Assembly (NCBI RefSeq): GCF_020360975.1
Contig: NW_025408669.1
Coordinates: 6,944,001-7,008,000 of the forward strand
Source: Hirsutella rhossiliensis
Lineage: Eukaryota > Ascomycota > Sordariomycetes > Hypocreales > Ophiocordycipitaceae
Length of the DNA stretch: 64,000 bases
Reading direction: 5' to 3'
The notes beneath the pieces are model-generated. The model did no database searches, was not told where the DNA came from, and saw only the letters and a program-made list of their open reading frames with translations. Below, piece after piece: positions 33,475-43,609 of this stretch; position 1 is the stretch's first letter; each line of letters starts with the position of its first letter. A program made the position numbers and the translations under genes.

Positions 33475-34717
33475 GAAACTAGGGGCCACACAAACTGCAA
33501 ACCTCAAGCCAAAATCCCGAGATGTAAGATGCAGAGAGTGCTTGAGGTCGTGATAAGTAAAGAGCAGGTTTAGATCCTTGGCAGCTGTAGGGATAGGGAG
33601 TAGGGATAATAAAGGAAGGCCAGGTGGCCGGATTGGGAATGCGGCATATTAAGTTATTAACCACCCGACGGCTCTTTCCTCGTCCCAGTGGCTGTGCGAG
33701 GTCAGGGTGTTTCCATTGCCAAGCTGCACAAGCCGGGGTTGCCCGATGCCGTCGCTGAATTGTTAGCCTGAAATGCGGTCATATAACTATTCATTCCTAA
33801 CCAAGTTTGAAGTCGCCAGGAAGCTCAATAGCGGGTCATCGGTTTCAAATGAAGCATCGCGCATGGCGCTGGTATCGGTGGCCAATGCTTTCATCTTCAG
33901 CTCACACGCCATGCTGCCTTATTCCCGATGCGAGTGGCCGGCCTATGAGGCATTTTCTCTCAGGTTGGCGGTATCCAGACAGCGTGAAGTACAGACGGTA
34001 CAGTAATTGCACTTCGTGTCCATACCGTTGGACGGTAGGCTAATTATTCGGCCACCGGGGGCTGGTGGCGTCTTCGTCAGATTCTAGCCAGCAATTAGCT
34101 AGCTACAGCACAGTTCGGAGTACAGTAATTACCCCTTGGCCCCCTTGAATACACCCGTATTTACTCGATGGCGCCTTTGTCTTGGCCGAGGTCGTTGGAC
34201 ACACTACTACTAATGTATTAGGGATTGTTGGTGCATTTGAGCTGTAGGTAATTATGGCGTACCCATCTTGTCCAGCGAGATAGTTGTCGGTAGACTTGTG
34301 ATCGACTTTCCGATGCCACGGATGTGTATTTCGGGCGGAACCAATTTGTTGTTCGGCTGGATATGCTCCCGCATTTCCTTCAAGGTCCCCACGAGGGAGA
34401 CGGGACAAGAACACAAGTCGCTTCGGAGCGTTAATTCGAGACATAACCCGTCATGATCCACCTCAGCCACTATTACGATCCTCCTAGAACAGGGTCCACT
34501 TCAGCCTATGTGAGTGCATTTATTACTTACGAACACAAAAAAGACCAAACATCTCTCGTCGTAATATTGAAAGCACAAAGAAACAAGAGGGAAAAGCGCA
34601 TGGGAATGGGTAAAGCATGGAAGAACATGCAGCGAGCATTCCGGCGCCGGCCTTGCCCCGCTTTCCACCGGCGCCGAACTGCGGGTCGCGGGACGGGCCG
34701 CAAACGAACCCACAGCG
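33475..34717. other. No gene seen
   Basis: The 5' flank of YVC1 and the 3' flank of the 34718 gene. Short ORFs with no resemblance to a family. Confidence 0.45.
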
Positions 34718-35473
34718 TTACAACAAGCACAAGCCTCCCTCCCCATCTTGCAAGCACACTGGCGACGGTGCGAGCTGCAAGCCGTAGGCCCTCAGAGCCA
34801 TACCCAAGATGAGAAACTTGACATCCCCCTCTACTTGAGCTCGATCGACCCCCTCGAGTTGCGCCCTCAGCCACGCCATCGCGTCATCCGTGTCCGGGTG
34901 CAGCAAAAACGCGCCCCGCGGGACTGCGGCACAAAACCGTGGCGCCGAAGGGCCTCCACACCGTGAAACGAGGGCCATCTGCTGCATGTCCGAGCTATCT
35001 CCAAAGATGCAGGCAAGGACTCTGTGCTCGTTTGCCGGGATGACTCCGTGGACCAGAAACTCATCACGATGATGTTCAAGCCGACGTCTCTTGCTCGTCG
35101 AGTCATTAGTGAAACCAAGCCACTTGGCTATTTCCGAGGCATCGTAGACCCGCGACATACCATCCAGCCAAACGGCTACGACGACAACATTTCTTGCCCC
35201 TTTGCGAAGCATCCACCCCCTCCAATGAATCGCTCTTTTCCAGGAACTCCAGAAGGAGACCAAAGGCGTAGGCTTGTGAACCCACGTCAAGTGAACCTCC
35301 GATGTCTGCCTGGACGATTCACCGATGAGGTTTTCGCCGCGAGGCTTCATACCACCCAAGCCCCCCTGGACGAGTGTCTGATTGTAAAGCCAGTTGGTGG
35401 GATCAAGGCATTCCACGCGGTATGCCATGCCCCCCTGTACTGTCTCCGGAGGCTCTTCAAGGAAGCTATCCAT
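34718..35473 (-). CDS. DUF7587-like fungal protein
   Basis: 251 aa, single exon, ATG at 35473. Resembles the fungal DUF7587 family of unknown function: MAYRVECLDP near the start, then LTWVHKPTPLVSFWSSWKRA, RNVVVVAVWLDGMSRVYDA, KWLGF and a block ending DEFLVHGVIPANEHRVLAC. This is the usual order: R-V-x-D, T-P-x-I/V-S, V-V-x-V/I-D-x-S, F-L-x-H/G-x-I-P. No signal peptide and no membrane helix. The C-terminal 70 residues are unplaced. Upstream exons cannot be excluded. Such genes are often patchily distributed between strains. Confidence 0.6.
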   Translation of the reverse strand: MDSFLEEPPETVQGGMAYRVECLDPTNWLYNQTLVQGGLGGMKPRGENLIGESSRQTSEVHLTWVHKPTPLVSFWSSWKRAIHWRGWMLRKGARNVVVVAVWLDGMSRVYDASEIAKWLGFTNDSTSKRRRLEHHRDEFLVHGVIPANEHRVLACIFGDSSDMQQMALVSRCGGPSAPRFCAAVPRGAFLLHPDTDDAMAWLRAQLEGVDRAQVEGDVKFLILGMALRAYGLQLAPSPVCLQDGEGGLCLL

Positions 35474-36277
35474 AGCTTCCAGAATATCGAACGTTCCTTG
35501 AGTTTTAATGAGTATATACCCGTAGCCCTAGGAGCACAGCCCACTCGTTTGTTCTGCGCGCTTCTGCGTGGGATAGTCGAGAACAGAACGCCAAGTTTAA
35601 TGGCGTGCAAACCGCCAGCTTTTATACACTTCCTTTGTGTTCGCACGAAAGTGGGGGATTATTCGCATGCGCCCCCGTGAGGCCGTCCGCACAAGTGTGG
35701 ATCCACCCCTACCTAGAACGCGCAGGCAGGTGGTGCGGACAACTGTATGGATCGCGCCCGAGGACGTGCGGGGGGGATAGGTGACACTGCTAGCTGGCCT
35801 TGCCTTTACTTCCCGGGCTATCATGGGCAACATCTCATTCAAATATATACCCCGAGGGATGGCATATAAACAAGCCATTGCGGACCAGCCGGCAAGCTGC
35901 TATTGGTGAGCAAACTGGCGATGGTTAAAACAAGTAGATGCGGGTACCGGCACTACCAATCAAGAACACGACCGTGGCAAGATGTTTTTGTGGATTGGTT
36001 GCGAGGTTCCTGACGGCACGGACTGGCTAACACCCGCCAAGTAAAGCAAGTGAAGGTTTTGCTGAGATTCCGGCGTAAGTCGGGTTCAGTATAAGTGTTG
36101 GTGAGCCACTAACGGATTTTCGATTTTCTCTTCACTCCCAGCTGTTTGTGTACCTGAGCGTTACTTCCACTTCGCCTACCGTCAACCGCCAGGATCTATA
36201 ACGTCTTGCCAATCAGCAGCTCCGAACTCTTCCGAAGCCGCGATTAAGCGCCAATTGAGCCCGAGGATTATCCTTCT
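35474..36277. other. No gene seen
   Basis: Promoter side of the 34718 gene and spacer. No domain found. Confidence 0.4.
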
Positions 36278-36565
36278 ATGGCAAAGTCTACCTACGACGA
36301 GGAACAAATCCTTGATCGTCGTGGATTGCGAAGTCGCCGCAGGTATTTGGTGAAATGGAAAGGTCATGGGGACGGGGAGAATTCTTGGGTGTTCCGAAGC
36401 GATTTTGGACAAGACGTTCCTGGCGGACTACGATCGATCTGTCGGAACAGCGGCCCAGGCGTTCGGGACGAACTCTTCAGAGGGAGGCAACCTGTCACAC
36501 GCCAGCTGAAGGTAGACCTCCAACACATCTCGGAGGTAAGCCGTCAAAAACTGAGGATGCTATGA
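36278..36565 (+). CDS. Lone chromodomain ORF, probably of retrotransposon origin
   Basis: 95 codons from ATG 36278. Residues about 6-45 form a chromodomain: YDEEQILDRRG, then RRRYLVKWKGHGDGENSWV, matching the E-x-I-L-D-x-R, Y-L-V-K-W-K-G and N-x-W positions. In fungi the closest setting is the C-terminal end of Ty3/gypsy integrases, which use this module to target chromatin. No integrase, reverse transcriptase or LTR is visible beside it, so it is a relic or a tiny domesticated gene. Confidence 0.5.
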   Translation: MAKSTYDEEQILDRRGLRSRRRYLVKWKGHGDGENSWVFRSDFGQDVPGGLRSICRNSGPGVRDELFRGRQPVTRQLKVDLQHISEVSRQKLRML

Positions 36566-36677
36566 TGTTAAAAAAAGATACCGTCTCCTCAGTATTGAAT
36601 GCGCTCATCAACAATTCAATCATTGGCCCCCGCTCTTCACTCTCTGTGTCCTCGTGCTTGTGCTCCTTACATTTTAG

Positions 36678-36880
36678 GACATCATCCCCGACCACTACAC
36701 GCTTAAGCCTATCTCTCTCTATGACCCGCGCGAGTCGCCTCTGCTTTACTACTACCGCCTCATCGTACCTCGTACCTGTCTGGGAAAGGACAAGGTCGCC
36801 GTCCTCGAGGCCGTCTTTGCCGCTACGCCCTTGGCTGGGGCCTGGATCAACTGGCTACCCTCCTGGCACACGGCTGGTGA
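36678..36880 (+). pseudogene. Fragment of a second YVC1-like channel gene
   Basis: The first 32 codons (36678-36773) read DIIPDHYTLKPISLYDPRES followed by PLLYYYRLIVPR. 21 of 32 residues are identical to the pre-channel segment of the intact YVC1 at 31208. It starts just after a TTTTAG acceptor-like site. The frame stays open to about 36880 but no longer resembles YVC1, and no transmembrane region follows. It is on the opposite strand to the intact gene, so it is not a simple tandem copy. Confidence 0.6.
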
Positions 36881-36959
36881 GAGAACTGTCGCAAATAGGT
36901 ATCTCTCAAACGGGTGTTTGAGAGCGCATATGGAAGTGATCAGGGGCAATGAATTGATG

Positions 36960-38184
36960 TGACAAATGTGCATGCCCTTCTTCTGGCTAAGTGAGACCTA
37001 AGGGGGTATTTACGCATATAGATACCTCTTCCAGACCCTGATATAGCTGCTAATATAGCCCTATCCTGATGGTCTGGATGTCCTGATACTAAATTGAAAC
37101 TTCCTTTGGCCTCAATGCGTAGCGATGGGTTATCCTTGTGTTGATGTATGTGTGTGTGACTCCTTGGGACCTGCTTACACAGGCATCCCTTGCCTAATTG
37201 ATGGTTGTTGCCTAACAGTATCTAATAGAGGGAGCAGACTAACGGTCAAATCCACCAACGTATGAAAGCCCTAGTGAGAGAGGCAGGTCATACACGGGGA
37301 TTTAAGTCTGGTGTTCTAATTAAGATACGCTGGAAAAGCCTTGGTTCAGGGCCTGGCCTTATCCTTCCAGCTGCGCTCGTAGCTTACTAAGAGTATCACT
37401 CGACTATCTGGTAAAGTTTAGGCTACTATTATCAGTAGTTGGGGTACTTAGCACTATAAGCTCGTTTTGATACTTTACGTGGGATACAGGCTTTACTATT
37501 GCGTAATACGTATTATTCCTATGAAACCTTACAAATTCTAGCACTCCTAGGGACCTCCAAGTTAGCTGGGGGTTTAAGGTTCAAGCGTTTATAAAACAGC
37601 GATCCCTAGGATGGAGAATTCGAAGCACACGAAACCAAGTCCGACAGCCTTAGTAGCGCCGATCTCTTCTGACAGGCTGCTTCTGATCAGCTAAAGACCT
37701 AGTAGGTATTTCAAATCATATTATGAATCGTAGCTCCTGTATAACTCTAATATACTAGCTATACCTTAATACTAGTCATGCGAGACAAGTTATGGGCCTG
37801 ACTTATAACGCCTACGATAGTTATTGTTAAGGAGAGCGGGGCCAAGAGGTCGGAGTTATGCCCAAGGGTCCAAACAGCTGGCAAAGGGGCCAGCCGGCTC
37901 ACCTAACACTCCTAGCTAAAGGACATACGGCAAGCGTGACTCGTATACAGGAAACATCGTAATACCCTCTTTTAGCTTGTTGTTTGTAGTATCTATAACT
38001 ATATAAAGCCTCTCACTCTTTCCGATAGATAGACCAAGACATGCATCACTAAACTCACTTCTTTAAGACCCTTGTACCTTCTACTGTGCTCTTAAGCCAC
38101 TGCTTGAGAGTTGTAAAGAGTAGCCATAACCGTACTTTACGAACTTATACTTGCAAGATCTTATATCTGAAATCCTTGATCACA
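36960..38184. repeat. AT-rich, heavily mutated stretch
   Basis: AT-rich sequence with many TA-rich stop codons, typical of old repeats altered by C-to-T mutation in fungi. One translatable remnant of about 50 codons (about 37227-37392, NGQIHQRMKALVREAGHTRG, then FKSGVLIKIRWKSLGSGPGL) may be part of a lost gene. Family not recognised. Confidence 0.4.
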
Positions 38185-38600
38185 ATGCATGCTTCTATTG
38201 TTTTTTCCCTCACAATTCTAGCGGAACTTGCAACCGCGTATCCGGTTATCGATAAAACACTGCAACAGAGACAGCCTATTTTAGGTAGTACACCTGGTTT
38301 TAACGTAAGTTTTTTTGCATTTAAAAAAGTGACATCTAATTGCAGGATCTTATTAATAACACTGGCGACTCTAGCCTATTAAAAAACTTGAAAAGGAGGT
38401 AAAAGCTGAAAACCCTGGAAATCTTGGTCCTGATGGTCTTACCTTGGTAAGTTCTTTCTGCTTTAATAAGGAAATATATCTTATTTCAGAGCTATATTAA
38501 CAAGCCGCCAAATATAGAATGGTATTCCTGTTCAGGGTGTTGATATCTCAGGTGCCTTTAACCCTCCAGATATTATCCAGGGCAATCAAGCCCAGCCGGA
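38185..38600 (+). pseudogene. Degraded gene for a small secreted protein
   Basis: ATG 38185 opens MHASIVFSLTILAELATAYP, a clear signal peptide. A 41-nt intron (38305-38345, GTAAGT...TTGCAG) and a 43-nt intron (38447-38489, GTAAGT...TTTCAG) have good splice sites. Exon 2 breaks frame at an A6 run (38381-38386): one more A would give KKLEKEVKAENPGNLGPDGL up to the second donor. Exon 3 then contains stops in each frame. Family not recognised. Confidence 0.4.
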
Positions 38601-38719
38601 CCCTCGATCTATCCGGTAGACTACAGGAAATGCCGGTAAATAAATCGGTGATTTTAACATTTATTAAAGCAGAAAGGTATGCACATCTAAATATATACAT
38701 TGAGGGAGCTTAAGTCGTT

Positions 38720-39358
38720 ATATGGAGTTCTCTATAGGAGTTGAGGCTCGGCCGACTTTAAGTAGGATCCTGTGTTTATATTTATCATGCATAGCATATA
38801 ACAACAATCAAGAAAATTGAAAATAGTTAGGACCCTGATTTCCTTCATAAACTCAACCTAATCAACGGCCAACTCAACTAACTCAATGGAGGACTTTATT
38901 AGTTTGTCAATCCGGGAACGCGAGCCGTAAGAGTGCCTCTACCGTGTTGGTCTTCTAGGCCATCGTCATTCGCATCCTCTGCCATTACAACAATAAACCA
39001 ACGCAAAGCACCCCCGTCTCCTACCCCTACTACTGCTATAGCGACGTCTCAGAGTACCTCGGCAGCACCGTAAGGCATCTCCGGACTCGTTCTCAACGAC
39101 AACATGACTGACTCCCGAGCGGGTGTATACGACCGCGTTTGCCCTAGTCAAGGAGCTTTGGCAAAGTGTAACCCCTGTACAAGGTTGATCGGTCAAGACA
39201 CACGGCTGCCGCCGAGAACCAATGCAATCCTTCTCACCCAATGGTCATAATAACTCACGAGTGGGCTTGGGCACAGTACCTAGAGAGTGACGAGTGTTGG
39301 ATTGGGAAGCTCATTGTACTAAGTTAAATGCTAAGGGGAGTACGAGGGAAACGTAAAG
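38720..39358. other. No gene seen
   Basis: Spacer between two relics, with no ORF of interest. Confidence 0.4.
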
Positions 39359-40689
39359 TTACTCTTCCGTATCCATGTCGATTGTACCATAAAGGCTATC
39401 CGCCCACGCTATCAAAGCCAAGAGATGGAACACAATCTCCTTCCGGTGACCTGACACGGTGAAATCAAACCAGACTGTTGAATCGGCTCGCAGAAAGCAC
39501 GCCGTGGAGTCATTATGTGCGGTAGAGGCTGTCTCATATTCTTCGATAAAAGTCGTCAGTGATAGAGAAGTGGAAAAACTTGACGTAGTGTGTAACGGTA
39601 AGAATGGTAATAAACCTTGCATGACATATTATTTAGCTATCAGATCGCCCAGTACGCTGAGGTCGAGACTGAGCACCCGATGGGAAGCAAGTACCTGTCT
39701 TTTGATATTTTCAAGATGTGTTGATCTCGCTTCGACACGAGAGCTTCGCCAACTATCTGAGCCAGCACCTGATCGGAAACAGTCGGTTTCCCTTCAACCA
39801 GGCTCTGGAAGGTTCGCTTCCCTTCTAGCATGGCTACTTGTAGCCTATCCTCGCTGCCGCAGAGCTGCACCCCACCATCGTCAATGGCCTCAATACGTTT
39901 CTCTTGTAACGCAGTGATACCATATGTTCGCCTTTCGTCTCGGTAACAAACAAAAGGGCCCGTCTTATTGAATGGCTGTGCGTAGTTCATAACACAGCGA
40001 ATAAAGCAGCTCGCCAGGCGCACGGAATGGTCTTCAAGGAGGGGTGCTGAGTTTTTAGGGGTGAATCCAATGCTGGACTTAGATGTATCGGTCGAGCTTG
40101 GCCTGGTTGGCGAGCTGCTGCCTATCGGGAAGCTTGTAGATGGGACAAAGTTCTCGAGCTGAGAGGGTGCCCTTCTTTCCCGTTTGGGCCGGTCGGACAT
40201 CGTCGCAGATAATTCGACTTGTTTTGCTCGCGTAAAGGAGGCAAGGGCCGCCCAGACATAGCCAAGACTGTCGGGCCGGTACTGCTGGACAATTTGAGGC
40301 TCCCATATCTCAGCTAGGTTGGCATTCTCTCCCGGGCCCGAAATTAGGTGATTAATGCATGGATGCAATCCGTCAAGGCCTTCCGGGTAAAGGCCCTCAT
40401 CGACGAAGAGAGAGAGGCGCGTCTTGGGCTCACTGCAGATGACTCGGCTGGCAAATAGGTGCTTGCGACCCCAACGGCTGACAGCGCTCTCCCACTCTCT
40501 GGACTGGCTTAGTGCATCGAAGTTCTGGGCGTGCTCGGCCGGTGCTGTCTTGGAGAAGGTGCTTGGGTTTCGGATGGTATCGTAATAAGCCATCGCCGCA
40601 ATTCGGGAGACGAAGAAGCCGGAGCGGCCAAAGAAAATGGCCAAGACGGTCCAGAGGCTTGGTGAGCTTTTGGATGCAGTTTTTACCAT
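39359..40689 (-). pseudogene. Fungus-specific unknown family with ExK motif, frameshifted near its end
   Basis: Exon 1 (40689-39695) and exon 2 (from 39615) join over a 79-nt GT-AG intron in phase 2. Exon 2 reads FITILTVTHYVKFFHFSITD and then hits an early stop at 39536-39534. If one T of the T4 run at 39548-39551 were absent, the frame would continue IEEYETASTA...STVWFDF...HLLALIAWADSL to 39359, which looks like the normal end of this family. The conserved core is EAIDDGGVQL, then VAMLEGKRTFQ and LAQIVGEAL. D...E-x-K spacing recalls PD-(D/E)XK nucleases, but this is inference. RPKRERRAPSQLENFVPS in the middle looks like a flexible basic linker. The break is either a real mutation or a homopolymer error. 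Confidence 0.6.
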
Positions 40690-41176
40690 TCGTGAACCCT
40701 GCCTCCTCGCCTACGTCTTCTCCTGCAATCACGGCTGCTGCCTAGCCAGACAGCCCCGTTCGTCATGTTTCCCATGCGTGGCTCGGCCATGGCAACATCG
40801 CTGGCTGCAGGTTGCAAAAGTCCCTACCGATGTTACCAAAGGATGCGACCGTTGGCGTGCGTTATGACAAGTAACTTGGTGCCGTGGGTGACATGGAACC
40901 CTGATCCACTTGGGGTCATGAAAAGAGGGCTGGCTAACGGCATAAATGCAGGAAAAGCAATGTACTATCGCGAGGGCAATCAAGACTCTAGATATGGCTC
41001 GCCCGCTAATTACGTCTCAATAGTGAAAGCACGTCGTCCCTAAGCTAAATCAGCCATCCTGTAAAACGGATCGCGTAAACAGGTAATTAACCGCTACATC
41101 CCCATGCACCGTCAGGGATGTTTAACCAGCCCCTCTACTCCCTGTTCTTCGAGCCGTAGCGGGGTGCCTTTGTCGT
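40690..41176. other. No gene seen
   Basis: Spacer between two minus-strand genes; no motif recognised. Confidence 0.4.
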
Positions 41177-42180
41177 CTACCTTCTGCTCTCGTCTAGTGC
41201 ATGCTTTTGAGGCGCAAGCAGAAGAGCAAAAAGGCGATCACGGAGACTTTTGCCTGGCTTGTAGCGAATGACTGTAACCCGGATCGAGACGGACGGCTGC
41301 ACCACGGGCGGGACGGCGGGTTTATTAAGCATGTCAAGGAGCGAAAGGGGGATGTCGGCCGTATAAAGGTATAAACACTCCCTTCTCGGAGACGAGAATA
41401 GCACTTTCGACTAGATAGACATACTTATATAAGTGGATTATAATATAGAAGAATTAGGGCATCATACCGAAAATGCATTGGGGCAGCTTTCTATATATTC
41501 TTGTTTCAAGGCCACTTGACGCTGTTCTTGTGCTATACCAATTAGAAGCGCAGTAATATATGGGTCATGTAAGGGCTCTGGAGGCGTGATTCTCCTTAAC
41601 TTATGCCGGTACAAGGAGTTGGCAATGGATAGACCCCGTCGCATATATATATCTGGTGCCAACGCGTCAGAGCGCATAAACTCGAGACGCACTTGGTCGA
41701 TATATGCAGCGATCGGGGCTGCATCGGGCTGGTGTCGAAGGAAGAATGAGGTGCATTTAAGGATTGTGCGTTCGCGCCCACTAAAGTAAAAGCGAAGATC
41801 TGGTCTTTAGAGAGCAAGCATGGTTAGAAATGGCTTTTAAAACTTAGTAGGGCAACATACCGTTGAAAAAGTGGACAATCTGAGCTCGCGAGAATACCCC
41901 GTATACTACTCTCACGATCAATCATTTGATTACGCGTGAATAGATGTGTGATTGATCGGGCCCCGTTACGCTCGCCGGTAAAGTTTGATGTAGTTATCGG
42001 CGGTGCAGGACAAGGATCGCTAAAGGTGCATTGCAACAACTCGAGTTGCCGTTTAGTCCAGTACAGGGGAGAAACAAGGAGCCGTTCTTTGCAGTGAATA
42101 AGAGCGAGCTGGTTGATGGATAGAGCAGAGCAAGGGTTGGCCGAGGTTGAGGCCTTCTGTGGCGGCGGTGCGGGCTTCAT
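41177..42180 (-). CDS. Conserved fungal protein of unknown function, three exons
   Basis: Rebuilt as 42180-41861, 41804-41468 and 41410-41177, with 56- and 57-nt GT-AG introns and matching phases; 296 aa, ATG at 42180 (MKPAPPPQ). Landmarks: YWTKRQLELLQCTFSDP, NFTGERNGARSITHLF, FYFSGRERTILKC, IANSLYRHKLRRITPPEPLH, DPYITALLIGIAQEQRQ, and a last exon with ECLYLYTADIPLSLLDMLNKP. I know this pattern from uncharacterised ascomycete proteins with patchy distribution but can name no function. No signal peptide or membrane helix. The intact splicing argues that it is expressed or only recently silent. The last acceptor (CTAG before 41410) was chosen because it alone keeps frame. Confidence 0.6.
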
Positions 42181-43609
42181 GGCGGCCACTCGATGGGTTT
42201 GGTCATTGCGGTCCGATGATGATGGACGAAGTGTTGCACCGAGTTGAGCTACGCGCTGCTGTCAACAGGGGCGCGCCGTTCGGGTAAAACATTCCCCGCG
42301 AGCCGAGCCTCTTGGTCTTTGCACGACGCGGTGGGTCTGCAAGAGGCCGAAGAATTACCGAAGAATTACCGATTCATCTCCCTAATCCAGCGGAATGCGT
42401 CTGGCAAGTTGTAGTATGTCTCTTTGCATAATTGAAACTCGAGTCTTGTGCATAGTAGATTAATATGTATGCACGTGAAAGAGTACCTGGGCATTGAATA
42501 TGCGTCCGACCGCAACGAGGAGATGGCATCAAGTGGTTGTGGACGTACTGTACAGTACGGGCAGGCCGTGCACTCCTTACTCAGCCGCACTCGCGCCTAT
42601 TTTGCTATAGCGATGCGCACAGTGCTTAGTAGCTTCATCATCTTCCTTCATGACGCTCGTTCTCCTGAGTTCTACTGAGCTGATGCGATCTGTTAGGCAG
42701 TCTTGATGCGACAATACGTACCAACAAAGAAGAATTTCTCCCCTGACCCTTTTAGGCGTTACAGTAAGGACTGCTTGGTTGTAACCGAGTTTAGTATTTC
42801 CTATTGCCATAAGATCTACTTAGAGCTAGGGAGTAAGACAACATATACTAAGTGGGGGGCCTATCTGCAGTGGCACTTATACGAGCCATTATAGTCATAT
42901 TTCAATAATTTGAAGTCCATTGACCGCTTGGCTACGAATCTGAAGCAAAAATGTCCCCTTTCTCTATCACTGAAATGAATGATCTGTTGACGAAATGTGT
43001 GGGGAAAGAGGTCACGATTCCCTACATGTTCGGCCTCTTTCTTGGCGGGTCGAACACAGTCCCTTTGATTTAGAGGTCTTACAAGCTGCAAAACTGCTGT
43101 GATGGTATTTTCTACTGGTAGTAAGTACTGCTACCAAGATGGCTAAATCTTTGCAAGGGCTAATGTCGCAGCTATTGGAACAACAGATATGTGGCTCTTA
43201 AGCCTCAACCAGGCCAAACTGAAGTCTCGGTTATCATTAGGCAAGATCTACCTTAACTTCTAGAAAAGGTGTTGGGGGAGACCAATTGTCTCGAGAAGTT
43301 TCCATGGCCAAGACGACTCCATCAGTTATGTCTATACTCTACCACCCCCCCCACCCCTCTTCCGGCAACACCTCTCTTTCGGTAGCGCAATTGAAAATAC
43401 GGGGTAGTTATCCGTACAACACGAGAACAATGTGGCGCAGATTGCGTGGCAGCGCCGATACCGCAACTTTGTGTGTGCGAATTCCCGACTAAGAACTGTA
43501 GGCGGGCGCAAGCAACGTTAAGCCCGCATTTGAAGCCGGCCGTGATGCCCTTTTATGTACGGATGGGAGTCAACCTGGCTCCCCACGGCATCGTCGCCGA
43601 GTACGATAT
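42181..43609. other. No gene seen
   Basis: Promoter side of the 41177 gene and 3' flank of the terpene cyclase gene. Short ORFs only; no tailoring enzyme. Confidence 0.45.
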
